Below are positions 10,858 through 22,455 of a DNA stretch of 42,728 nt, piece after piece (position 1 is the stretch's first letter; every line of letters starts with the position of its first letter). The notes below the pieces were generated by a model. It worked only from the letters and a program-made list of their open reading frames with translations. It had not been told where the DNA came from and made no database searches. Source of the stretch: Gonium pectorale (lineage: Eukaryota; Chlorophyta; Chlorophyceae; Chlamydomonadales; Volvocaceae). Both the position numbers and the translations under genes were made by a program. Location of the stretch: the NCBI GenBank assembly GCA_001584585.1, contig LSYV01000011.1:870078-912805 (forward strand). Reading direction: 5' to 3'.

Positions 10858-13677
10858 TTACTGGTCCAGCGGAATCAGGTCCGGCGGGGAGTCTGCACGC
10901 AACGGGCCCGTCCAGACGGCGGGCGGGTTAGTGGCAGGGGCGCCGAGCCCCCATCTGAAGTACAGGGCAGGGGACGGGCTTGAGAATGGGCCTACGCACC
11001 AAAAAGGGAGACACCGGAGCGGAGCTGGGATCCTTTCCTGAACTGGAATTCACAAGGAAATCCACTCAGCTCGCCCCCGGGTCGGTCAAACTGCATAACC
11101 GTCCGCATTCCCCAGCTATACAACGCAACCCAAGCTGACAGCAGCAGGATGTCATGAGCCCACCCAGACCAGCTCCCAGCCGCACACACCCTGGGCGCCA
11201 CGCAAGCAGCGCACTCACCCCGGCGGGGGGACCTGCCGGCCTTGAGTCCGAACAGCGCGAAGAAGTGCCGCATGCGGAGCGGCGCAGCGCCGGGTGGCAC
11301 CTCGGGCACGCCGCCTCCCGGCACCACCCAGATGGACCGGTTCCAGCTCCTGGCGGTCGCGCCCGCGTGCGTCTCCCACTCGGAGGGAGAGAACGCCACG
11401 GCGCCACCGCAGGCGGCGCAGCCGCAGACGATGCGCCAGCCGCCATTTGCGGTCACGAAGGTGCCCTGGGTGTCCCGCTGGGTCGCGGCGTGCTTTGCCG
11501 TGACCTTGAACTGCACGAATGCACCCACATACAGTGCAGGAAGAGACACAGCGTTAGTAAACTACGAGGCACGTGGCGCCAATTGCATAGCGAGTGAGTG
11601 ATGCTGGAGCCGCCGCTCGCGGCATGGTAAGGCTGGCCGTATCACCCTGGAGTTGCGGACGAGATAAGCCAGTGTAGCGCAATCCCGCCCGTTGCTGCCG
11701 TTCGCACCTCTGGTGGCAGCAGCTCCGAAGGTCTGATCGACGCGCGCCCCCGCAGCAGCTGCGTCTTACGGGCGATCTGGTGGACATAGAGTTTAGGGGT
11801 CCAGCATCGGCGGCGTCACCCGCACGCGGGCTCACAGACATAGCATATGCCGTACAAGCTTCAGAAGGAGGACGTGCAGAGCAAAACAGGCGCGTCGGTA
11901 CCGTTCTAGATACTACATCACGTCACCTATTGACTACCGACAGAGGAATCTTGCAGATGCGCGAGCATTCGCTGAGTGGGCAACGGGTGACGGGCCGTGG
12001 ACCCGCCGCTGTGCGACCCACCAGCTCCGCCACGTCTCGCGCGTCAAGGGCTATAGCCGGTTCCAGCGACCCGTGGGTCACTTAGGCCCACAAGCTAGCT
12101 AAGTTGCATTAACACCACACACACTGCTTGCGGTAGTCATGTCTCAATCGCACGTTGGATCCAAGAATCTGGCCCCAATCCTCAAATAATCAGCTGCTGT
12201 ACATGGCATACATGCCGTACGTACATACCCGAGGTCGAGCCCCTCCTGACGAGCTTCCGTGCGGCCCCCCTCCCGCTCGGCGCGCGCCCGTAGCCCTCCA
12301 GCGGCACCATCTCCCCCGTGTGTAGGAACACGCGCAGCTCGCGCCGCCAGTTCCTGTGCTCGCTCAGGCCGCAGTGCGCCAGCCACTTGGCCGGGTCCCA
12401 CTCGGCCGCCGGCCCGTCGCACGCGGAGCAGCGGCAGCGCACGGTCACCGAGGAGGGACTGAAGGCGCCCTTGACGCCCTCGCACTCCACCATCAGCTGA
12501 GATCAGGGCAGGGTGGGGACAAAACCATGTGCCAAGGTAGGCTGGATGTTGAACCGGTTCTGCGGCGCGTTACCGGGGTGCGTAAACAAGGGCTGGGCAT
12601 GGGCGTGCTCGTGCCGTACCATCTTCATATCGTCGAGCTTCCGCACGGCCGTCCGCGCATTCGACGACAGTTGACTTTGTAAGTTAGTGTGACATGGACA
12701 AGTAGGGTGAAGCTAAGGACAGAGTGGAGCCCCGTGAACCCGATGCAGGCCGTGACTTGGAGCGAGGTGGCGGTTTGATACGCGTGCACACGGGCACACA
12801 GAACGAGCAGAAGCTCGCCAGTGGCTTAGTGGTGGGGCCGAAGCGAGCACCCTAAGGCAAGGGCGCGGTAGGCGAAACCCGTGCAGCCACCTTGCCATGC
12901 AAGGAACCCGGCCTCGGCCGCCCAAGATCGTTCGCCATTGACTCGTGCGGGACATGTGAATACGGTAGCGTGCTTGGAGTCGCAGGTTGCGGGGGCGGGT
13001 AATGACAACTGCGCCGCGAGCATGTTTGCCATTGTAATCAAACCCCGGAACCTCAGCTGAACAGTTCAGCGGCTAGGTGCCAGATAGGAATGTAAATACG
13101 GACGCGTGCATGGACGGACGGACGGACGGACGGACGGACGGACGGACGGACGGACAGACAGGCGCCGGACAGACACGGGCCAACCCCAGGAGGGCTCCGC
13201 GCTTTCGCCCCTGAAAGCCGCGTGGCAGCTGGGACTCCGCCCAAAACGAAGGAGCCACTGGTCCTACCCACCGTACCTCCAGTGGCGTGGCCGGGTGCGC
13301 CGCTGCAACAGCCGCCTCGGCCACACTGCTCTTCCCGCTGGCGTGGGCCCCCATCGCGATTACCTGCAAACCGACAGTACTGCACGTCAGCCGAGGGCAC
13401 CCATCCGCATGTTGCATGCCGGCGCACGGTGTCGGGTTTTGCGGTTGCGGGGCTGGCGGTTGCAGCAGCAGCCTACGCATGCGCCTGGCGCCCATCATTC
13501 CAGCGATTGACTTACGCAAGGCTCGCTTGAGCTGCTCGCGGCCGTGCGGCCACAAACGCTCCAACCGACGCCGCATCGCGAGAGGAAGACGCCGCTCGAG
13601 GCATGATGTAACTGCTGACTGAGACGAAGACTAGCAGCTGCCTGCTGTGGGCCGCGAAGCCTACAGTTTGCAAGCAT
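10858..13677 (-). CDS. SAND-like two-domain protein, array copy 2 (B-A)
   Basis: Exons in transcript order: 13516-13677 (tentative start ATG 13677, good donor GTAAGT), 13277-13363, 12229-12496 (domain B), 11938-12050, 11708-11776, 11219-11510 (domain A), 10858-10892 (stop TAA). Phases chain to 341 aa. Domain B (about 84-172): VRCRCSAC, DPAKWLAHCG, then R-N-W-R-R. Domain A (about 234-331): QGTFVTANGGWRIVCGCAAC, F-S-P-S-E-W-E-x-H-A-G, VPGGGVPEVPPG. The 23-codon exon before A ends RPSELLPPE. The last exon encodes DSPPDLIPLDQ and stops, which matches the last exons of both sisters and argues for separate genes rather than one long one. The second exon contains GAHASGKSS, a Walker-A-like string without any other ATPase motif. 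Only 214 bp separate this stop from the proposed start of copy 3. The domain exons are well supported. The 11938-12050 linker and exon 1 are less so. Confidence 0.65.
12068..12079. repeat. 12-bp near-palindrome (copy 3 of 3)
   Basis: Core GACCCGTGGGTC, 18 bases from the acceptor of the 11938-12050 exon, in the intron after the B exon of array copy 2. This is the same relative intron as the copy at 8673 in array copy 3. Confidence 0.6.
13112..13155. repeat. (GGAC)n tetranucleotide microsatellite
   Basis: About eleven GGAC units in the intron between 13277 and 12496 of array copy 2. Confidence 0.9.
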
Positions 13678-15865
13678 GTCGCCGACTGGGTGGCGCAGGT
13701 CCGAGGAGCTGCACGAGAGAGGCGCGCCACAGCGGCGCTAACAAAAAAATCAGTCTCATGAACATGTACCTAGAGTCAACTGATGGTGTTGGACAAACAA
13801 TTTCCAGGCTCGTCCATCCGACACGACCCACCGGCCGTCAACGGCAAACTGCAACCGCAGGGAACCAGCCGGGACCTGAGGGAGGGGCTTTAGTGGAGCT
13901 ACCACCTTTGGTGGGGCTGCAGGACCGGCATCTCATGGGGCACGGGGGTAGCGGCGTGGCACACAAAATCTGTGGGTCGCATCATATCATAAGCATCATA
14001 TGTCGAAAGTTGTCAGAAGTTGTCGAACGTTCAAAACACTACCTGGCATCCTGGAATTATCGCCAGATGCACGCAGACCAAATGGTTTCCGCGCTAAGCC
14101 TGCAGGTTCAAAGCCGTCTAGGAAGCTAGGAATGCGAGCCGTCACGCTCCCAGTATTGAAGCCCCTGCTCGTGTGAACGTTTTGCTTCTTGGGTACAAGG
14201 GTCAGTTGGCGCGGCCCGTCATTGGGCACCCTATGGGCTGTAGCTGTAAGCTGTAATAAGCTGCTGGAACCATACATAGGTACGCAGCGGTCATGCTTAC
14301 CCCCGGTCACGTGGTCAGGGCGACAGCGCGTGCCGCACACACACGCGTCGTTATGAAGTGTCACGAAGAAACAAAGAGAACAAGAAACGGGGAAGGCAGC
14401 CTCTACGGACATACACACCCCAGGGTGTGGTGTTTCCAGCAGCGCGCCGAGTACAGGGCATGGCGGGCGAGGCAGACGAGCAGACGGCCCTCCCGTTGCA
14501 GGCAACAGGCACGGTAATAGGCTGCCGGCTTTGGTACCGTACGCGGAGCCCGAGAGGCAGGGGACCTGACAACCCACTGAACACACAGCCCCAAGTCGTA
14601 AAGCATCCGGCCGCCAAAGGCCTGCAACGTACTTACAACGCCGCCGGTGTGTCACGGCGAGGATACAGTAGTATTCCGCAGCAGCAGTCCGTCAACTATG
14701 GCATATTCGCTTCTTGCGGACACCGCAGCCCAGAGCAGCGAGGAAGGGGGCCACCGCAACGCCACCTCTGTGCCCGATGGCCGTGGATGGCCTCCGCAAG
14801 CTGGGTGCGGCACGGTGAGAGTGGCGCGGCCGCGGCGACGTTCCGGCCCGCCACCCCCGCCATGCGCCCATGCTAGCAGCGCACCAACTTGCAGCATCCC
14901 GCCTCGAAGAATTCCATCCACAGGCGTTCTCACATACCGCGCAGGCGCCAGGCAGGCGAGCTGCAGTAGCTACTCATAATGTCATCAGCCATGGTCGGCC
15001 ATGGGCCCGAAGCTTACCCGGCCGGACACGGGATTCACTCTGCTCTCCGGAACTCTCGTCGTACCGTACCGATACAACTGGCAACCGCGAATGCGGGTCA
15101 CATGTACGCCCCAGGCCACTGCGGCCACCGGTTCCGTGAGCATGCGGGATAGGTGGGCGAATTAGTCGAGAGAACGCGCAACAAACGCATTCAAGTCGGC
15201 GCACATCGATGCACTGTACAGTACCCTGTGCACCGTGGCAGCCGCGCAACTGAGTTGTTCCGCAATTACGCACTAGATTGGCTTCCCGTGCGTCCGCAGC
15301 CAGCAGGCACGACCGCAACAGATATATTTCTGTAACACATCCCCGCAAGGAAACATCAACCAAAGAAGCCGGTCCTAAGGAAAGCAAAATCGGCAGGGCC
15401 TGCCCATGCCAAGCTCGGCGCTTGGCAGTGCCCCGCGTGCATGTGCGTACAACGTGTCTGGGTGCGCCCACGCTGAGCTCAACGGCACTGGAAGCAGAAG
15501 CAGAGAAGAAGTGAAATGCCACAAGGGCAACTGCGGCCCGCCGTCAATATAAGGACATGTCCAGATAATCAATCTTCCTCGGGAGGTGACCAAAAAGGCC
15601 ATAAAGACCAAAACGACCCGCTGCAGATTGCGTGTGCGTCAACTAAACATTACTAGCGCAGAACCCGCGTTGCAACTTCCGTCGCCTATGTGTACAACCA
15701 CCGCGCCTATCGCCTACCAAAACGCAAGGCACCCTGCCCAGCGAAGGGCGAAAAGTGCGAGCATCAAGGGCATGAATGAAGGCCTTTGCGTGCATCCTGC
15801 ACTCCAGAGCAGGGCAGCGCCGTCTCCAGAGCAGCGGAGCGACCCGACTCGTTCGGATGCTCGCA
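13678..15865. other. spacer between array copies 2 and 1
   Basis: Expected to hold the 3' UTR of copy 1 (stop at 15866) and the promoter of copy 2. An open stretch on the minus strand at 14652-14933 has some resemblance to exon-like sequence, but I could not connect it to any gene in phase. No other feature recognised. Confidence 0.4.
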
Positions 15866-18800
15866 TCAGTCGTCCTTCGGGACCAGCGCGGGTTGGCAAT
15901 CTGCGCGAAGAGAATGGAAGCGCAAGCAGGAAGGCCCGCTCATGACGGGCGAATGGCAGCGTCACGGGGAGGAAGCCGCACACCATGCTGCGAGTTAGCG
16001 CCTCAGAGGCGCACACACCGCATATGCATAGACCCGCACGTACACTCGTATGCACGTACGGCCATACAGCGTACTCGCCTTTTCCGCGGGACCTGGAGGA
16101 GGTCTTCAGGCCGTACAACTCGAAGAACGCCTTCATGGAGAGCACGTCGCTGCCCTCCGGCACCTCGGGCACGCCCCCGCCGGGCACGATGCGAATGGAC
16201 ACGCCCCACTTCTTGGCGCGCGAGCCCACGTGCCGCTCCCACGACGACGGACTGAAGTCCTTCTTGCCACCGCACTCGCCGCAGCCGCAGAGGATGTGCC
16301 AGCGGCCGTCGGCGACCACAAAGGTGCCGGGGACCTCCTCCCAGGTGTTGCCCGACCGTATGCTGACGGCGAACTGCGTGGCGCGTGCAAGGAACAGGAG
16401 GGGCAGCACTTTGACATGCGTCGGTGTTCGGATGACCACGCACAGCAAACGTCAAGACAGATAAAAGTTACGCCCCAAAGGAAACCTGTAATGAGAGCGG
16501 CATTACAGGTTCACATCACAGGTTTGCCTCTGGGGGACGCGCTCCCGTTGCTCGCCTGCCATATGCATCGGCGGCTCGAGCGGCTACACCAGCTGCCACA
16601 CCGCTGGGCACAGCATTGGCGTACGGCGTATCGCGACCCTTACGTCATCCGCGACGCACCTCCGGCGGCAGCAGCTCGGAGGGGCTGACGGCGGCGCGGC
16701 CCTCGACCAGCAGCTTCTTGCCGTCAACCTAGTGCGGGCAGAGGAGGCGGACAGACGGCACCAACACTCAAGCACGGTCAGGCACTAGACACACGAGAGA
16801 ATGCAGGCAACCACACGCGTTGCCGCGGAGGCACACCGAAGAAGGCAGGCAGGTGCGCGGTGGGGCTGCAGGGGATCCCCGCCACGCCCGCGAGCCGCCT
16901 CCTCGGGGGGCGCAATCCCTTGACACAAAGCATGTTGCTGCCATGTTCCTGTGCGCTGCTATACACCACCGCGTGTGCACTCTTACGCCCATACAGCCCT
17001 TTGCACACACGCAGCAGCTCACCAGCGCCCTGGTGCTGACGTCCTGGTCGATCTTGTTGCGCCTGGAGACTGCCAGGGCATTCTGCGGCCGGGGCACCGC
17101 CGACGCCGCGCTGCTGCCGCGGGCTCGGGCCCTACCGCTGTCGACAGGGGTCCCATCCGTGCGCACCAGGCGCAAGACGCGCCCTCCCGAGCCGTCTGCG
17201 ATCCAGCAAGCCGCGAGGGCGCCACAGTCGACTGGGATGGCAGGTATGCCGTCAACTCCCACACGCAGGGTTTGCCGCCCGGCAGGCATGCGCGAGTACA
17301 CGCGCCCCATCCGCAAGAGCACGCCCATATGGTGCCCACTCCATGCCCGCTCGACGCCCGCTCGACGTCCATTCGACGCGTGGAGGCGTCACAGCTACTC
17401 ACGTCAGGCCCAACCGCACCCGCCTCGCCCCGCCCGTCCCCGCACCTGGCAACTTCACCCGCCGGTTGGCGGTGTCGTACCCGTAGCCCTTCAGGTATGC
17501 TCCGATGCCCATGGGCACCCCGGTGCTGAGGGGCACCACCAACTGCTCCTTCCAGTTCATGTACTGGTCCACGCCGCAGTGCTGCATCCATTGCCACGGG
17601 TCCCACTCCAGGGTGCCGGCGCAGTCGGGGCAGTGGCAGCGCACCATGACGGGCTCGGCGGTGATGAACGCGCCCGGCGCCCCCGCGCACTCCACGCGCA
17701 CCTGCACCCCGCACCCGGGGGGAGGGGAGAGGGGCGGGGAACGCGGAACGGCCCTGTTGGTGGAGCCATCAACGCACACGGTGAACAGCTCGTGGCGGCT
17801 TGCAAGCCTTCCTGTGGGGCGCAAAACATGCCTGGACATGAACACTCGGAAGTTGCATTCCACAACGGCCCCGGCAAACTGGGCGATGGAGGAGGCGTTT
17901 TGGAAACTCCGTAGGTCAGCAGCCTGCTTCGGAGGCATGCGTGTGGGGTCGGAGGTCCTTTCCCCGTGCATCCCAATAACGTGCAAACACTGCCAGGTGG
18001 CCAAGTGCCCACCGCACACGAGTCCCACGAGTCCCGTGCAATACAACAACCGTGTATGCGGACGACGGTTCCGTGCCCCGCCCCGCCCCCGCCCCGCCCC
18101 GCACGCAGCACGTCCGCACCTCGACAGGCATGCCCGGGGCAGCCGCCTCCCCGGATGCCGCTCCGCCGCCATCGCCATCGCCAGCGGCGTCGCTGGGTAC
18201 CTGCTGTTCAGCGCGGAACAGTACGTGTCCAGTCAGTCGTTTGCTCCAACAGGCTCCTACTGGACACGCACCGCAATGCAAGCGCATGCCCTCGCCCCGC
18301 CAAGTGGGCCCGTCACGTCACGTCACGTCACGTACGAGAGACTCTGCCCATGCCGCCAAGCAGCCAGGCAGCAGCAGCCAGCAGCAGCCGAGTGCTGTGT
18401 ACCCGTACATGCCCGTGTGGGTGCGCTTCGTGGGCAGTGGCCGCATACAGTAGCTGCGTCCGCAAGCGCCTTCGACGCATCAACAAGGTTGGGCGAAACA
18501 TGCTTTCGGTCATCAGCACTCGGCCCTCCCTGACCTCCCTGACCTCCCTGACCTCCCTGACCTGCTTGCGGGCCGGCTGCGGCACGTACTCGGCACGCGG
18601 CGTGTCCGCCTCGACGGAGGGCCCTCTTGCGGCAGCCAGGGCCACGTACCGCGTCACGCCCACCTTCCCCAGTCCGTCTGCAAGCAACAAACGGTTTTAT
18701 TTGTTGGTAAGCTGCAAGCTGCAACTTGAACACGGGCCGTTGACCTGGCCACGTGCGGTGCGTTTAAGGCCAGGGTCGAGGCGGGTTGCGGTTCTGCTGC

Positions 18801-19974
18801 AGTGAAGGCAGGTTGAGCCCTGCGATCCGTGCTCATAACGCGGCAGCGCGCGATCAGAGGCGCGCCGCGCATCCGCCTGGCTTGCACGTAACCTTGCTCT
18901 GTTGCCCAACTGGTTGGTGGTTCCATATCGAGCACGCCCCTTCTGGCTACCTACCCTCCTGAAGCGCCCACCCAAGCACCCACCTGGCGACTTGACGCTG
19001 CTGCGGACAAAGTCCAGCCCGTATCCCTTCAGGTAGTCCCCCACGGCCATGCGCCCCCCGTTGTCCAGGGGCACCACCACCCTCTCCTTCCAGTTGAGGT
19101 TCTTGCTGAGGCCGCAGTGCTGCATCCAGTGCCACGGGTCGTGCTCCGTGGCGGCCCCGCAGGCCGGGCAGTAGCAGCGAACCACGGCGGGGTCGGTGCG
19201 GAGCAAGACGCCGTCGACGCCCGCGCACTCCACCCGCAACTGCGAAGGTGTGTGGAGAAGGGGCGGGGGAACAGGCGGAAGGCGGTTGTGGCGGCAACGT
19301 GGTGCGGCGGGTGTAGCTCGGGGCTCGTGGAGTGATCGGGGCAGCAGCTGCGCGTTGTTGACATTCGCATGCTGCAGTATCAGGGCTGCCGTCAGAGCCA
19401 CACGACTGTTCCAGAAGACCAACGTCCCATGTTGAGGTGCACACAACAGCGGCGCACGCGGCCACGATACTGGCAATCGGGAACGGCGAAACTCGAGTCG
19501 CGCGTCACGTGGATACTGCATACGGATGCTGCTCAAGAGTTGCCGAGTGCGTCCCACGGGGCGCCGCATGACCCTGCCTCCCCACAAACGCCATTCCTGG
19601 CAGATGCCCTTGCCGCCGTACGTACCTCGTCCGGCATGGTGATCGCGGTCGCCTCGCCTTGGGCCGCCCCGCCGTCGGCGTCGGCGTCAGCGCACACCTG
19701 ATGCCGCAGCGTGTGGCGTGTACTGTGAGTGCAGGACAGTGACAGGCGGTCCACGTACCGCAAACTGCGTACGGCACCGCACGGCGCATCGCAACACGCT
19801 ATCTCATCATCGCCGCACGAGATTATTTTGAGATGAGATAGAGCCCCCTTCCGGGCACACGCACGGCGCACCGGACATCACGTGTTTGCACCGCAGGAAC
19901 CGCGCAACGCGCTCCACAGACGTAAAGCGCAGGATCATGACCGGCACATCCACCAAATAGCATTGATAGCGCAT
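15866..19974 (-). CDS. SAND-like three-domain protein, array copy 1 (B-B-A)
   Basis: Exons in transcript order: 19882-19974 (tentative start ATG 19974), 19626-19697, 18984-19239 (B1), 18409-18677, 18120-18200, 17446-17701 (B2), 17023-17231, 16660-16728, 16079-16373 (A), 15866-15900 (stop TGA). Phases chain to 544 aa. B1 and B2 exons are both exactly 256 nt: VRCYCPAC and VRCHCPDC, both with DPWxWMQHCG, a NWKE and a conserved YLKGYG end. Domain A: PGTFVVADGRWHILCGCGEC, F-S-P-S-S-W-E-R-H-V-G, A-K-K-W, VPGGGVPEVPEG. Gly/Ala/Asp-rich 24- and 27-codon exons precede each B. The last exon encodes DCQPALVPKDD. The intron after A needs a GC donor (GCGAGT at 16078-16073) to keep phase. The 18409-18677 exon contains a VRE tripeptide repeat and could instead end at 18562. 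B1 might be a separate truncated gene, but one continuous open exon joins it to B2. Function as for the sister copies: probably nuclear, by fold only. Confidence 0.65.
18311..18333. repeat. (CGTCA)n pentanucleotide repeat
   Basis: Four and a half CGTCA units in the intron between 18409 and 18200. Confidence 0.85.
18525..18563. repeat. 9-bp tandem repeat in coding sequence
   Basis: Four-plus copies of CTCCCTGAC. On the minus strand it reads as repeated Val-Arg-Glu in the linker between domains B1 and B2 of array copy 1. Each unit also carries a possible GTCAGG splice donor. Confidence 0.8.
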
Positions 19975-21102
19975 GCTATGGGATTTCGCGTCAGCGGCGA
20001 GGGGAGGAAGGCGTGACCGCCAATGATGTCACGTCATGCCCTTGGGCCAAGCGTGTTATGGCTCTCTCAGAATCGAAGCTAATAGAGCATGTGCTTCAGT
20101 CCTCGCAGCTTACCGTTACTTTGCTCCTCAAGTCCATCGTCCAAGGGTTTGAGGGGCGCCATCGGGGATGCAGCGAGAGGGAAACGCCAGGCCGCCTTTG
20201 CTGCCTGTGCTGACATTGCTGCGGTATAGCAGTCGTTCTGCATGTACTGTGCAGTCTGCAGCTCAGCATCTTGTCGCCTGAAACGTCAACACGCAGCGGA
20301 CGCCTCGTAGCGTCGGCCTCAAGAATAAATGCGCTCTTCCCACCCCATTAACCACAATGGACACGTCGCACTTCAGTTATAAGGCCGCTGAGCTAGCAAC
20401 TGACTGAGCAACTGGAGCAACGTTCGCGTCTCGTCGTTTCCGGATGTTGAAAAAAGCCACTAGGAACCCGGCAAGTTGCAGATCTACAAACTCACATGCG
20501 CGATGAGCGTAAATGTGAGATCGCGGCTCTCGCGCGGTTGACGCCGTTATTGTTTTACGATGGATCTAAACCCGTGGCCTGGGCCGAGAGCGAAAACGTG
20601 TTGGTACGTGTAAGGGAGCAGCGACAGGCAGCATGGAAAGGCGAGCAGCCGTATATGCGCTCAACCGCACACCATCACCCGTTGCCCCTGGCACACCATC
20701 ACCCGTTCCCCGTCTACGCGCTCACCGCCCCTCCCTTGCTTTGCTTGCTTTACTTTGCACACCCTGCCTAGACACCGGTGAACCCCCCTGTGTGGTGCTT
20801 TCCGGCTCGGCCGTGTTGTGGGCTTTGTGGGGAACGGCTTGTTGGTCCGCACATTCACTGCCAGCACCAGAGCTCACTGACCCCCCGGTGCCCATGTCGG
20901 TCGTAACCCCCTACACCCCGCCTGCCTCCCCTTCATCCCTTCCGGCCTAACTCTTTTCCTTTTACACTGCACCTTCGGTAACGGGTTTACAGTAGGGGGC
21001 GCCTTAGCTCTTTCCCTGCTGCCTTGCCCGCCCCGCATGTTACGCCAGCATCCATCGCTAAATTCTTCTGCTGCCTTCACCGTCCGCCCGCCCGCCCCAC
21101 AG
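19975..21102. other. region upstream of the array, no firm gene
   Basis: Should contain the promoter of array copy 1. Two weak exon candidates: minus 20114-20216, opening MSAQAAKAAWRF and ending at a good GTAAGC donor, which could be an alternative first exon; and plus 20496-20603, opening MRDERKCEIA and ending at GTACGT in phase 0, which could be a first exon of the small gene downstream. Neither can be linked with confidence. Confidence 0.35.
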
Positions 21103-21218
21103 GCCATTACAAAATGGTGTTCGGGTCAGTGCCGTTGGGGAAGTCCGTCTGGGCAGGCACATGCTCGCGGCACCAGTGCTGTGCCAGTCTGTCCGCGTGT
21201 TAGGTTGGGTGGTTGGGC

Positions 21219-21628
21219 ATGGACTTTCCTCCGCCTTTCCTTCACTTTATCGACTCCTACAAACTTCGAGAATTCGAGAGTACGCTGCAGCGCTGCTCGC
21301 TCGTCGCTGACGTCGCAGTTTCGCAGGTCGTCTCCAAATACGCCAAGGCCGCCACTACTGCGCTTCGGTATCCGCGTCGCGACCCGATTCCGTTCTCCCT
21401 CAACCGCGTACGCCGGAACCACACGCAGGACCAAGACGGACGGGCCTGGTGAGTGGTAACTGCGGCCAACGTGGGCACCAAAAGCATGCGGCTGATTTGG
21501 TCAGTAACCGCGCATGGACGAGCATGGGCACCAAGTTTAGACCATCCCTGGTCGGTATTCCACGACACGCTCCCAGCGTACACAATGCCAAGTTTCGCAA
21601 GGCCGCACGCAAACTTGAGCTATCGTGA
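21219..21628 (+). CDS. hypothetical small basic protein (2 exons, tentative)
   Basis: Two exons, 21219-21448 and 21505-21628, join through a 56-base intron (GTGAGT ... TTGGTCAG) into 117 codons with a basic end KFRKAARKLELS. The start MDFPPPFLHFID is preceded by an acceptor at 21203, so a further coding or 5'-UTR exon may exist. An ATG in a good context (AAAATGG at 21114) could be the true start. No family recognised. An alternative frame across the same DNA (G-W-V-V-G-H-G-L...) is also open for ~35 codons, so the frame is not settled. No signal peptide or membrane segment seen. Confidence 0.3.
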
Positions 21629-22455
21629 GGGCCCAACATGCATCACGCAATTGATGCATAAGATGCACCGCGAGCATCAAGCATAAGTGCGGTGGCTTGC
21701 TGGCGCCACCGATGGCGCCTCCGATGGGTGGATTCACGTCTTGAGGACCTACCCAGCGCTGCCGGGAGTGGCGCATTGCCGCAATGAGAAGGAAAGTGAT
21801 AAACCATATGGAGTGTCATGTGGACGTACCTGCAGACGAGTGGTTTTTCTCGGTATCGGTTGCCCGTGTGTTCCGCTCCACATTGCCACGCCTTCCGTCC
21901 CCTCATAAAACCGGAAGCCGCACGCCCAATGCCTCGCAATAAGAGTGTCTGCTTATGATCGCTAACTGTGTGCCGGTTACTCGCGCATGAATGATTTGCC
22001 CCCGTCAGAATGGCATCGTCCTTCTCGCCATGTTCCAGGGTGGTTGTGTTAGGACAGTGGCTTGGAGGAGCTTCGGCAACAAGGAATGCAGCATGTCTGT
22101 GGATGATGCGTGGAGCGCCGGCCGAGCAAGCGGCAACCGAATCTTGTTCCACGGCAAAAGCTGCCGGCCGACTAGGACACCCCACTGAACTCGCACGCAT
22201 GCCAAAACCTTTCGCCATATACAAACGTTTACACGTACTGAATAACGGAGGCAGTATGACGATGCAACAGCATTTATTGGCGACCTGACTGACGGAAACT
22301 CGGACTGGCCTGTTAAGCAGCGCTCAGTTAGCTGACATTCCTTAGGTTTCAGGTTGTCTCTGCGCGCTCTGACTGCTCTTTCCAAATGGACTTGCTGCCG
22401 TGGCCGTCCTGCCCCCACAGCCGGATGCTCATCGCGTAAGAGCAAGCAACTGCCA
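21629..22455. other. intergenic, 5' region of the membrane glycoprotein gene
   Basis: No gene seen. The open frame of the next gene extends upstream to 22354, but that stretch has no ATG, so I take it as 5' UTR. The promoter should lie here, but I recognise no TATA box or other defined element. Confidence 0.35.

Noticed and set aside
14652..14933. Minus-strand open region as another array exon
   Set aside because: Partial likeness to other exons appears only if the frame is shifted; no acceptor and donor pair keeps phase.
7124..19974. One giant gene with seven SAND-like domains
   Set aside because: Each A exon is followed by a similar tiny exon that ends in a stop codon (15866, 10858, 7124), which fits three genes.
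22354..22455. Upstream extension of the glycoprotein start
   Set aside because: The extra residues begin at a non-ATG codon, and the signal sequence is explained by starting at 22456 or 22468.
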